In this document: positions 33,365-44,817 of the stretch, piece after piece | How the letters are laid out: each line of letters starts with the position of its first letter | Numbering within the stretch: position 1 is the first letter of the stretch | From: Saccoglossus kowalevskii | Taxonomy: Eukaryota; Hemichordata; Enteropneusta; Harrimaniidae | NCBI RefSeq assembly: GCF_000003605.2 | Contig: NW_003134358.1 | Location: 1 to 47,606 of the forward strand | DNA: 47,606 nt | Reading direction: 5' to 3' | Notes under the pieces: generated by a model | The model's input: only the letters and a program-made list of their open reading frames with translations | What the model was told of the DNA's origin: nothing | Database searches by the model: none | Made by a program: the position numbers and the translations under genes

Positions 33365-33640
33365 TTATTTGATTTCACAAATATCTAAAAATAATATCAT
33401 ACCAGAGCCTAGTTGCATTTCATATATTGTCATTATATTGTCGCATATGCTGTAATCTATTTATGAAACTTGTGAAATGATCAAATGTAAAGAATTTATC
33501 TTTAAAATTTAGATGGTTATGAATCTAATTCCATAGAAAATATTAATATTATAAACACATAGGGAATTATTTTGACATTTTGGAAAGGCGCACTGCTACA
33601 ATTGCTGGAAAGGTGGGTTCGGAGGATTATATCACAGGGA
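33365..33640 (-). pseudogene. Decayed fragments of exon 5 end and exon 2 end of a DED/NB-ARC/TPR paralogue
   Basis: 33361-33425 aligns with 27165-27235, the 3' end of exon 5 plus its intron: GATTTCACAAATAYCTAAAA, then ACCARRGCCTAG. 33568-33630 aligns with 30233-30300, the 3' end of exon 2: TTTTGACATTTTG, AAAGGC, then GGTTCGGAG. Both are on the minus strand, with indels that destroy the frame. The loss of everything between exon 2 and the end of exon 5 points to a large internal deletion in a former tandem copy. Confidence 0.65.
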
Positions 33641-33999
33641 GCCCAGGAACTATAATCAACTGTAGTACGCAGTCTCTATGAGCGAATGGGGGGTGGGGGT
33701 ATCGGCTGGTATCTAGTGTAACAAATAGACAAGGGATGAAGGCTCCAGCAAGCTCACATTTTTTAAACTCGAAAAAACATACGAAAAGAATGAAAAATAA
33801 AATCTAAAAAAAATACCAGGTTGAAGAATATTAGTTGCTCCTTCAAAATTCGTCAAAGCCTTACCTACATTTTACCGATATCTGCAGAATAAATCAAGAA
33901 AACTACACAAAATTACTCCATTTAGGAATTCCTAACGGTTTGTACAAACTGAGACGTTTCCAATCTTTAATTAGGTAATTTTCATGTTATTCGAAGGTT

Positions 34000-34153
34000 T
34001 TAAGGAGTCACCAGCGGTAATCAGTGCAAGTCGCGCCCAGGTCAAGCTTCATACTTGTGATTTCCATTTGAAAAGCGCATTGGATTGTGGGAAAATCAAT
34101 TTTTATCAACACAAATGTCGAACATGCGCAGCGCGACGACTACCGCGCTTTAA
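34000..34153. mobile_element. TTAA-bounded miniature element (family C, copy 1)
   Basis: The right end CGCAGCGCGACGACTACCGCG then CTTTAA is of the family B type. The interior (GCGCCCAGGTCAAG, TTGTGATTTCCATT, AGCGCATTGGATTRTGGG) is shared with 36030-36135. The left end near 34000 is disturbed by a small insertion. No coding capacity. Confidence 0.6.
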
Positions 34154-34280
34154 GTACTTCATTGTAACCGTCAATATCGTGGTTGCAGGTAATTTGCAAA
34201 GTAAACCACTGTGTCTTATCTCTGTTAGTAAAACATACTTAGCATACCAGTATAATCAGTGCAGGTTGATAACACCTGTG

Positions 34281-34293
34281 AGGTCAAAGGTCA
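34281..34293 (+). promoter_or_regulatory. Perfect DR1 nuclear-receptor half-site pair
   Basis: AGGTCAAAGGTCA is two AGGTCA half-sites separated by one base, the pattern bound by RXR heterodimers and HNF4-type receptors. Nearby genes are not known targets. A 13-base match alone is weak evidence. Confidence 0.25.
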
Positions 34294-35479
34294 AGCTGAG
34301 GTTATCAGATCGACCATTGTGCTGTTTTACATACGCACATGTGCACTGCGAAGAATAAATCACACGTCGCCTCACTCGACTGCATTTTGTTCAAACGAAA
34401 AAGTATCTGCGCAAAAACATGTACAGCTATAGTTGCTTCAATGTAATCTTGATGTCCTTAATAATTGTGAGTTGCGCCGCAATGGTGCACAGAGTGGATA
34501 TGCCTGACTGTACTCCAAACGGTAGCTGTTGAATGACGCAATTTCAGTAGAGTAGTCCAAGCGACTGACTTCTTCAAAATAGGTCAATTTGCTTGCTGGT
34601 CATTTGTCTACGCATTGACATGTCTAGACATTTGTAAGTCATTGAACAGGAAATGAACACTGTGTAATAAACAACTTACTATATATGTATCATGCCTACA
34701 GGTAGTTTTAAGAACGCAGACTCCGTTCTATAGTTTTGAAACTTTGACAAGTTAATATTCAAACATTGCCTTTCGGAAAGTAGCGCAATTATTCATCACC
34801 ATGTCTAGTTCTATTTTGTTGACACTGGAGCAAATTATATGCACAAACGACAACAGACGTTTTTCGAAAAAGTTGTGCTGTGTGTTTTGTGCCGTACAAT
34901 GAATTGTTAAAAAATATTCTCGCGCAAGTCACTCATCGCTAAAGACATCGTGAAATGTCTGGAAATAATCTTACGAAATACTATATAGTGACTTCCTACT
35001 ATTTCAATGTCATTGCAATTTTTACATAATTTTTGTATTGACAATTACACCCACGTTTGGCGTTCAATAATTATTAAATGTATGTGTCTGTATTTATACC
35101 GATAAAGCCATAAGATATTAGCGCCTGGATTGTGTAATGAAAGGTCAAGTCCTGCTTATGAACTGTTCATTGAGCTGTTTACACACATACACAAATCCGA
35201 GTCAGTGCATACTACGTAGGATAAATCACACGTCGCCTAACTCGATCGCATTTTGCTTACAAGAACACGTATCTCCAATGATATCGTTGGATTTGCTCGA
35301 ATTGTGAGTGGGACACCTGTTTGGTCTCTTGAACCTATAGGAGGACTGGTGCCATAACTGAGTGACTCTTACAGTAATTGACATTTGATGTCCTGCTTTT
35401 TTATGGCCACATGCCTACCAGACGGAAGAACAATCTGAGACGTAAACATGGGTAACGCATCATTAGCATTATCTAGCAC

Positions 35480-35775
35480 CACTCAGATTTTCACCCAGGC
35501 TATTTGGCTATTTGCACTGAAATCTGCTGTTTCTTATCTTTCATGTGAAGTTTCTGAAACGAGAGAAAGGTTTCCATAAAATGTTACAAATCATTATAAG
35601 TCGCCTGTCGATGCACAATGTTTTAGCAATGCTGCATTTCAATAGTCAATGTTTATTCTAATATTTGATTGAATCCATATTCTCACTTACACAAGAAAAA
35701 CGTGTTCGTATCCAAATCACACCCCAGTATAGAGGACATAGTATGCATCTACTTACTGTATAAATGCTGAAGGAA
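35480..35775 (-). pseudogene. Decayed fragments of exon 4 and exon 5 start of a DED/NB-ARC/TPR paralogue
   Basis: 35464-35570 aligns with 28553-28680: GCATTATCTAG then ACCA, CAGATTTT, CACTRAAATC, and AAGTTTCTGAAAC at the exon 5 acceptor. 35655-35770 aligns with 28790-28895: TGATTGAATCCATA, ATCCAMATCACACC, then TACTGTATRA. Order and strand match the intact gene. Gaps and substitutions remove the P-loop and Walker B coding frame, so this is a relic. Confidence 0.7.
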
Positions 35776-35989
35776 ATAGCTGCAAAAATAATGCCGATTA
35801 GAAGGATTCACCATTTCGATCGATTATTGGAACAGGACTGACTGAAGTGGGAAGTGGGAGAATTAAGCTTCTTCAGTAGCGCGTGTGTTAGTTGACGAGC
35901 TATTGTTTCCACGTCGTGCATTTGTAGAAGTTTGGTGGCCACTCGAAATTGACAAATACTCAGAAAATTACCTTTATACCTTTATAGTA

Positions 35990-36345
35990 TGTTTACATAG
36001 AGTTCAAACGCGCGCTACATGACTACTCTTTAAAGGGCGGTAGTCGTTGCGCCCAGGTCAAAACTCGTACTTGTGATTTCCATTAGAAGAGCGCATTGGA
36101 TTATGGGAAAATCAATGTTTATCGCCACCCTTTAACGTAGTGACCGTCGGTCATTATATTGCCAGGAACATGCATCCAAAAAGATAATTGGAAATAAATA
36201 TATGTCAGCTTGGGATAAAAACAAAACATGCAGTGTGATATGGGTCCAACGCGACGCATACAGCGCGTGTAAAAAAACATTGAATGCTTGTACAGACGAA
36301 GTTTGAATGCGCGCACGCGCTACACGGCGACTATGGCGCTTCAAG
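35990..36345. mobile_element. Cluster of TTAA-type miniature elements (families B and C)
   Basis: Three pieces lie end to end: a right-end remnant (35990-36033, AAACGCGCGCTACATGACTAC to TTAA); a short family C copy at 36030-36135 (TTAAAGGGCGGTAGTCGTTG to CACCCTTTAA); and a degenerate family B-like piece at about 36245-36345 (AACGCGACGCATACAGCGCG to GGCGACTATGGCGC). The first two share or abut one TTAA, which suggests insertion at an existing element end. Confidence 0.6.
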
Positions 36346-37416
36346 AGTGTGTGGTTTGAGAGAGAATGACCAAAAGAGTCGTTGAGACAGGCACGTAGCG
36401 ATAGATCCAAATAATTAATTTCTACTCCGGAGGTTCAAGAAGTTACAAATAATTTATTGCAATAAAATTATTGCATAATAATATAATAATTGCGTATATA
36501 GTTCAACAGTGATGTTGAAACGTTGTTATTGTTAACAGTTAATAGACAGGGAGAAATCGTCTTTTTTTCCTGTAAAAAGATTACACATTCAGTGGTGAGA
36601 GAAATACGCAATTCATGTGTGTCGCGCCCTCTAGCGACACAGTGCTTCAGGAATTGTAGTACATGTACATGCAACATGGGGCTCTTAGTACAATGTAGCT
36701 CAAAACAACCACTGCGTTTGTTTGTTTATTTATATGGTGCTCGTCATTTACAACATAGCTGTTCTCCTAAAAACTTTTTTGTTGTTGACAGACGACTACA
36801 TACTCTTCCTGTCACTCATTTCGCTAGAGAGCGCGACTTATATGAAAGGAGATCCAGGCGTCCATATTCACCCGTGTCGTTATAATTTAAAGCGAGATTA
36901 AGCGTTGAGGGCGCTAATACCTGCATTAGACATTGCCAGGTTCAAACTGTGAATGATAGCATAATATATGACTACAATAAAGCAATATTTTATAATTGAT
37001 TTGTGTTATGGATATATGAGTAAAAAACAAATTATAAATTAAGAAAATAAGAATAGCTGTCAATCTCATAAGTATGTTGCACAATACAATATCGTCCTGC
37101 GATGCTAGTATGTTTCCAATGACGTCACTATGCGTTCAATTTGATCGAGTGTTGTACATTCCACGCTGTAGTGAATATGTGAATATTACTTGGTCTTCAT
37201 TCCGCCCTCACAGTGACGGGAACTCCTATTAATAATCGTACCAGTCCGTGACAACGTGCATATTGTAGAGTCTTGTGGTTAAACGGTGAAATCCAATACA
37301 GACATTTTTTTCACTATATATTTTGTATTATGAAATGTTTAAGAATTACATTTTGATTGTCTCAAAATAAGTGTGTGATGAATTATTATAACAGCGCCAC
37401 CAGCGTCGGGATCTGA
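36346..37416. other. Non-coding stretch
   Basis: No convincing gene. A plus-strand frame of 120 codons at 36523-36885 has no homology I recognise and no good splice sites. A TGACGTCA palindrome lies at 37120-37127. Confidence 0.4.
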
Positions 37417-38190
37417 TCATGCCACGCTGATAGTTTGTTTCTCTTCTTTGATATTGCTAGGTGACATCTCCTCCACTTCCCCGTCTTCCGCTTCTGGTTG
37501 TGATTGTCCAAGAATCTCCCATAAAGGGCGCTCTTTCCTTACTAGACTTTTTTCCAGTTCAATAAATCTTTGATCATCCACGCATTTTTTTCCTGCTTCG
37601 AATTCGTTCAATTGGTTCATGATTTCCCGTTCTCTTTCCGCCTCATTCTCGCTTCCTGGAATCCATTGGATGCCGTGCATATGTGTGAATCGTTCTCGGT
37701 GCGTGCCCTCCAACATAGTGCCTCCGTTCATACTCATTGTTCCGTTTATTGAGGGCAAAATTGAGATCTTCTCTAGTTCTTGAGCCAGAAAACTCGCACT
37801 TTTCTTTGGTTTTGCTAGAGGGCGCCTGACCTTAACATCTGGTTCTGTTTGTTTCATAACGATTTCTGGGAGAAACGGTACATGGGGTATGCCCATATCT
37901 CGGAGTTCTTGTTCTTTGCACGCTTGCTTTATGATAAAAGTTTGTTTTTGCATTTGTAAAAGTCGCTGGCTTCTTCGTTGATCTTTGTTAATTCTCATCA
38001 GCGACTTTTCCAGTATAAGGTTCTCCAGTTGATTGTCGTGTAACAATATTTTTGAAATATTGCTGACTGGTAAAGGTCCTTTGTTTTTCTTTTTCTTAGG
38101 TTGAGTCGGCATTCTGGATACAGTATATCCACCCCTTGTCGGTAGGTGGCGCACTTTGCTTGACAGGCGACGTCGCAGTTCAGTTACAAC
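37417..38190 (-). CDS. Terminal coding exon of an unrecognised basic, coiled-coil-rich protein
   Basis: The exon opens after a good acceptor (TTTTCCTCCATAG at 38191-38203) in phase 0 with VVTELRRRLSSK and runs 257 residues to a stop at 37417. The first Met is residue 27 of the exon, so translation starts either there (231 residues) or in an upstream exon not found. Visible features: a Lys-rich PKKKKNKG that may be a nuclear signal, helical charged stretches (NLILEKSLMRINKDQRRSQR; EAEREREIMNQLNEFEAGKK), a Ser/Gly/Met-rich middle, a conserved-looking RPLWEILGQ, and an acidic tail. Such composition is common in cytoskeletal, centrosomal or axonemal proteins, but no family is recognised. The sustained frame and composition contrast sharply with the flanks. 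Confidence 0.72.
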   Translation of the reverse strand, partial: VVTELRRRLSSKVRHLPTRGGYTVSRMPTQPKKKKNKGPLPVSNISKILLHDNQLENLILEKSLMRINKDQRRSQRLLQMQKQTFIIKQACKEQELRDMGIPHVPFLPEIVMKQTEPDVKVRRPLAKPKKSASFLAQELEKISILPSINGTMSMNGGTMLEGTHRERFTHMHGIQWIPGSENEAEREREIMNQLNEFEAGKKCVDDQRFIELEKSLVRKERPLWEILGQSQPEAEDGEVEEMSPSNIKEEKQTISVA

Positions 38191-39977
38191 CTATGGAGGA
38201 AAAGGTCACGTGTTATTAATTATGTATAATCTTGTTTCAACAAATAACAGAATTATGACATTGTGGAAAAGCTTGGAAGAGAGGATTCCAGAGATTAGAT
38301 GAAAAATAAACGAGTATGTGTTATATATAGCATCGAAAATGTGTAAGCCCCATTCTTCCCACTCATGTTATCTATGATGCAGCGTTTGGGATATGACAAT
38401 GATCATATTCAAGTATGTACACATATTTATTTAAAGTGAGTGTATTTATTACTGGCAACGAATTCTACAGTCACAAAGAGCGTAAAAACCACGAAGAATT
38501 ACATGAATAAAGTAAAAAGTTTGTATGTCATCTGAGTACACCCATACAATGTGCGTTTTATTTGTCATGCCGTATACCAGTGGTATTGCACCGTATCGTA
38601 TCATATTGCATTGTACTGCAACAATATAGATCTGAGCACGCAGCCTTGACGTGCACATTTGAAGTAATTGACACATTTACCGCAATATTCATAAGAGAAC
38701 TTTTAATCGTAATTGATGTTTTAATTTAGACTATTTCCCTTATTTGGTGATCGATATTTATTAAGTGTGTCATAATTGTCACCCATTTATTAACTATATT
38801 ATATATTGTATTATATTATATATTTATATATTGTATTAATTGTATAACCGAGCAACGGCGGTGAGTTGGATCATCGGCGTTTCCTGTACCCTACTCAAAA
38901 AAGTGAATCATTGACTTGAATAGTGCGGTTGAGGTGCATTATGGGTAACTGAGACGAGAATAAATCATGAATATTATTGACTTATACAAACTACCACCAC
39001 TAAATACACGTTTTAAATTTCAATAATTCGCCGATTTTGTTGTTATTCGATGACAGCGCCACCGTGTCATCAACAATAGTATTGACGAATGAATAATACA
39101 TAAACGTAATAACTTGAAAAGCCTGAGAACTTGAATCAAGTACCTTCAGGTTTTAAAATAACAATTTGTTTCGTCGAGTTATTATATTCAAATAGTTAAC
39201 GGTGTCATCGCAGTCCCAACAAATTAAACCGACTCAACATATCGAAAATGTACTCAAAATGTGACTGGCCGCCATTTTCAAAACATGTCGATTTTCACTC
39301 ACAAAGCTAAAACGTACTTATTTTGGTATCATATTTAGAACATATGCATGCCATCCATTGTAACAAGTTGTTTTTCTTTAAAATATATAGGATTACTGCG
39401 CCTTGATATCTACAATTTGTGATGTGAAACCTTTATGCGATTGAAGCATATTTTGAGCATGACGCCATAGCCTATTTATGCGGATAACAATGACATACTA
39501 TTTTAGAAAACTGTTTAATCCATTTTGTTTACGGCTAGCGCAAAGCAGCTATCGGTTTTCATAGCCTAAATTGTTATTTTATTTATTCATTTTATTTTGT
39601 CGATTGGATTGTACCGAATAAAGATGTGAAACTGACATAAAAAACACAACGTGTGCTCCTGCAGTTACTCTAGGGTGGCCGGTATGAATTGCGCGAGTTT
39701 GGAAATAGACAACAGAGAAGCTTCTGCACGTCGGGTGAACCTGCCTCGTTTTGAGACAGGTGACTCAGATATCGTTGTTCGAGCGAAATCCATCCACATC
39801 TTTGAACCGCGAATACACATACGTGAGCTCGATTGGGTCGTATATAGTCTGTTGAACTGTCACTGTACCAAAACCGAGAACAATTAAACGAATTCGGTGT
39901 ATATAAAGCGTACTGACGGGTAGCGACCCAGTAAACACAACATCGACTTTCAATGCCATGATACAAAACATATTTAT

Positions 39978-39988
39978 CCCCCCCCCCC
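39978..39988 (+). repeat. Homopolymer C tract
   Basis: Eleven C flanked by AT-rich sequence. Its exact length may be an assembly estimate. Confidence 0.85.
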
Positions 39989-40973
39989 AAAATAAGAAAG
40001 AGATGGGTGTATAATCACACTACAAAAGCGTACAATTGAAGTGATGGGCGTGGCGTTCTTAACCGCTTCATTAGCGAACAATGGCGTGAATGTGTAAGAC
40101 GGGTTTATTCCCTTATATGCAACTATAGGAAGGCGCTAATAACAGAAATAACAGTCTTTAGGGTAGGAGGAAATAAATACGAAATGGACAAAATTCATGC
40201 AATATAGGACAGAGAACACTGAATGCAGTGTAATATATCCACCTTCGAAAATAATCTGACATATATGCGTTAACAACTCCCAGTAAGACAGTGACATCGT
40301 AGATTGAAGTCGAATTGACAAAATGTCGATGTAAAGTACACGAAAACAACATTTAGTGGCACTGGAAATAACAGCCAACATACTCGCAGTTTAGAAAAAC
40401 TAGACACACGGATTATGCAAATTTGTATTTATCGGATGGGGGAATAGGTCGTAAATTTGAGATGAACCTCAATGATAAGGCTTTTGAATGATACAAAAAA
40501 AACGTCATTAGTCCTACTGACACAAAGCTGTGATGTGTATAACCATGGTTACCCGACGCACATGACCTAGCAATGATATCACTTACAAATATAGACAAAA
40601 AAATAGTAATTCAATTTACTGCAAGTTCTTCACGCAAGACCTCTTCTGAATGTCGTCACGGTGGGATTGCAAATAAATCTACCAACTCCCCATATCCCTT
40701 TATTTAATTCAGGCGCCTACTTTATTATATGTGCGTTGCGACCGGAATGTACAAAACTAAAAAAAATAGATGAAATAATGTAACGAATACGACAGTTTGT
40801 GTCATCACTACCGTTGCTAAGAAATCGTGCCTGAAGACTTAAATATATACGGTCGAGAACTTACAGTTCACTTGAGTATATTTCAAGTACATGTCCAGTC
40901 GCACTGTTTCTAGTTTTAAGTATTCTCACACATATACTATGTAGCCGAACAATTTGCGTTTAGGAGCTCTCGT

Positions 40974-40987
40974 GTTGCTATGACAAC
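40974..40987. promoter_or_regulatory. X-box-like palindrome
   Basis: GTTGCTATGACAAC fits the RFX-factor X-box consensus (GTNRCC or GTTGCY, AT, RRNAAC). RFX factors drive ciliary genes in animals. It lies about 2.8 kb upstream of the exon at 37417-38190. Function is inferred. Confidence 0.3.
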
Positions 40988-43900
40988 GCAGCGAGAGTCG
41001 CTACCTCCATGGCTTCAAGAGAGAGGTTTTTTAATGAAAAATGTATGTTTACAAATTATGTGCTAGTGGAGTATTAATTTATCAACAGAAACGTAATCGG
41101 TTTCACATTTATGCGTCTGATCGATACTAGACTCCGCCACTAAAGCAATCTGGATATTCGTATTTGTTATGAAAATCACGTTTGTTAGTGAAACTGCAGG
41201 TATTTACACACTACGCACGTGACGGTAGTCAGAATGCATACCCAGTATGTTTTGCGCTACAAGTTGCGACAATATAATCAACTGCAATTTGTAGTGAAAA
41301 GTGTTTCACGATAACGATCGGTTCACGTGATCAACTCTAGGAAGGTTATTGTTGAGTGAACGATGTTAAAATAATGAAGGCAACACATACTTATATTATA
41401 GTCTGGAGTGCCGCAGGTGACGTGGACGGTTATAACACGACCCATCTATAAGACGTGAAATAAACATCATGGCTTGTTTGCTACTATGATTTCACATCAC
41501 GTGTAAGCGTCTACAAATTAAGGCTCAACAAGCATCTGAATATATTTTTGTTATTAATGATAGATCTGAAAAACGGATTTCAATAGAAAAACGCTATAAT
41601 CTTTATAATATTACTGTGATGAGGCAGCGTCGTGACGTGGGATTCAATGTTCAGAACATATCGGCATTTTCTGAAAGAATCAACTTCATAAGTTGCGAAC
41701 CGCGATCCCAGCTGTGTTTGTAGATTGCTGACTTAACTCGTACTGCAAACGTGTGTGCTAATTTGGACTTGCATGCACAATGTGCTTATTAAAAAAAAAA
41801 ATAGTTGTTTAATTCTGCTTAATACATTTTCAGGTTAGGGTGCGTAACACGCAAACTACTAGTATGTATGAAAATATCTAACATCTGGGCATTTATGTAT
41901 AACCGTAGGTAACCATGGCGACTACGTATTATATTATACGGGAGCATAACAATGAGACCAGACCTATAGTCAATTTAATACTATCAATCGTGAAATTATA
42001 CATTATCCCCCATTCATTACTCGTATGATAAATGAAGACCGATAATGGATGTAGTCTTTGTTTATATCAATATTTCACCATCTATACTAAAATAAACACT
42101 AAATACGATGTTAAAGATGTATATTGTATGTCATATATTATTAGTCGGGGTACATTGTGTTTTCCCCGAGGAATGTGTACGTGAATAGATTCCGTGTAAC
42201 TATCATTGCGATATGGCGTGTGTTGAAATATAACCATGGCGCGAGCAACTGTTCTGCCGATCAGAGTGATATGTACTTCAACCAGCTTGAAGACAATTAT
42301 CAATTAATCAATACCCCCAATCCATCATCATAACCACAAACTCGCTATTCGCCAAATAAATGAATAAATAAACGGATACGAGATGTTGATCACAAATACC
42401 GTAGACGCGAATGGGTTTGTTTCACGTCATCGACACAAAGACAAGCGATGTTGCTGATGTACCTGTACATACACACGCTTCCGCAAGGAAATAAGACAGT
42501 TCCATGTTACTAGTTTCATGGTTGTCAAAAGTCCATGGCACCGAGTGTGGTCTACGTGTTGGAAAACCCAAGGCCAGTACAAATATATGTACATACCTGT
42601 AACTATGTCTATATACACTGTGTGTGCAGTTATTCCAGTAATAAACAACCCGTCATTCGTCACCCGTGACTGTGTTTCTCTCTATCTCTCGCTCCCCACT
42701 TCAAGTTCCTAGCAACGGCACATCTCCCGACAGCCAACGCGACTTAATGTGAATAATATTGGCCACCTCATACGTGAAATATCTCCCCAAGTTGGCTGTC
42801 ACGCGATGTTTTCAGATAATATAATTTTATTGTCTCTTTTTGTTTATCTAAAACCGACCAATCATAACTGACTCTCGTTTCGTGTAATAGTTGTCAATGA
42901 CCGACGGGATATCGCGACTTGGCGAAACTATTAAAAATACAGGGAGTGCAGCTATCCAAGTAGGAGACAAGCATCGCCATAATAAATATTATACTACTAA
43001 AACGACGATAATGGATTAGCCGCTTGGTCATAAAATGGTTACAGTGCCCTCTACATTGTACCACGCACGGAAAACAACTCTGTTAAAAACGCAAACTGAC
43101 CATCTTCACGAATCCAATTAGGAGACACTTGTTGCTGTCCATTAAAAAAATGAACCACTCCATTCATAAGTGAGATTTATGATTATGATTACTAGTATGC
43201 TAGTACGTATAAAAAAGTCTGCCATAATAACATCAACAAAGTATTTCCTGGAGCGTACGGTCTCAGGTATTCATTTCCTATTAAGTTGAAATTGGATTAT
43301 ATTGTCCGGTACTGGGCTTCATTGGGTAATGACTGCATTGCCGTTAATGGCAACCATTAGAGACTGGCAACGGTCGGGTATTACATATGAAAATATCAAG
43401 AAGCGATGCCACTTGAATTATTATTATCACTATTATATATATGTAAAAGTTATTGCTAACTGACACAAACATTTCATAAAAGATATGTACATGTTGTTAT
43501 GCTGCTTAAAATATAGAATTCATAGGATAATTGTGAACATATGGTTGATATTCACGTCCGTTCAATTATATACACTGACTGCTAGCGAGTAATGATTGAT
43601 AGGTGATTTTATCCTATAATATAATAAGCATATTCGATAGTTATTAAATTGGCGATATCGCCGTGACGCCGTGACCCGCAAAGTGATGACAGATCATATG
43701 TAATTTATCTATATGCTTTATCTATTATTAGCTACACTGCGTACGTGCTCACCGTGATCGGCATTATTCGAAAACTGTTATTATACTAGGGATTTAACAA
43801 GATAGCAGGTGTGAACAAAACAGTCGGTCTGTACTTGCTTTCTCATGCTCGGCCAGTACTTGAATTTACGATGATTAACCGCCCAGTTCATGCTGTAATT

Positions 43901-44268
43901 ACACATTTGGTTGCAATACATTTTTTTATGTTCTACGTCAGTTTTATTTTGTATTGTAGTGTATTGTACTTGTATTATATTTTATTCTTAATTTAAAATA
44001 GGCCAGAGTATCACCTGAACAACGTCGATGCATACAATGTATGGCAAATAACAACGTAACCGCGGCTACTCTGGTCTAAAGAAACGAAATGTTGATCACA
44101 CATCGCAAATTCCGCAAAGTCTGCACATTGAAAAGAAAGTATACACAGCGGCCAATAAGTATTAGGTAAACGCAACCAAACAGAAAACCTCAAACAAACA
44201 ACGCGACATTTAAATGGTAAAACGGCAAACATAGGTTGTTCCCAAACTCTAAGTCCAAAACAGATCGT

Positions 44269-44282
44269 GTTGCTATGGTAAC
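44269..44282. promoter_or_regulatory. X-box-like palindrome
   Basis: GTTGCTATGGTAAC, a near-perfect X-box, about 6 kb upstream of the exon at 37417-38190. No adjacent gene is seen. Confidence 0.3.
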
Positions 44283-44809
44283 ATGAACTGGCTAAATTCC
44301 AGAAAACGGGATTAGGAATATTATTAATTATATAATGCACCATTTGAAGCATGAATGCGATATTGTTCAGATGATTATATTAGCTGACTGATTCTCGTCA
44401 TGCCAAGTTGTTGTTGCAATTATTATGGTCACAGATCATCGAAAGACTCTGGTTAAGAGGCCTTGTACTTAAACATTGACAAGTATACAATTATATAAGA
44501 TATTTCAACCAATAGTGCAGTGTCAAATTTATTACCCTAGACTATTCCTCCCGGTGTTATCTCTGTCGCCCCGACGAATGGTCTGGGTACAAATTTAGGG
44601 TTGTGTTTTCTTTAATTTCAACAGTACGACTTTGGCAGGAACAGGAAAAAATGATGCGCGAACTCATTCGAAACGACGCGCATGTTGCTAGAGACGAACC
44701 ATTTATTCCTCTGTTTCGGCCTTCTTGGAAAACTGGTTTTATTTGTTATCAAATTAAATTATAATACATGTAATACGAGATGGAATGTCTCCTTTTGTGT
44801 AGAAAACAA

Positions 44810-44817
44810 TGACGTCA
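44810..44817. promoter_or_regulatory. Consensus CRE palindrome
   Basis: TGACGTCA in a stretch with no supported gene. One of six full palindromes in the window. Confidence 0.25.

Noticed and set aside
36523-36885. Plus-strand frame of 120 codons
   Set aside because: No family resemblance, no initiation or splice context, and a shadow frame on the opposite strand covers part of it.
44011-44352. Minus-strand frame of 113 codons
   Set aside because: No recognised domain, no matching splice sites and no coding-like residue pattern. It contains the X-box-like palindrome.
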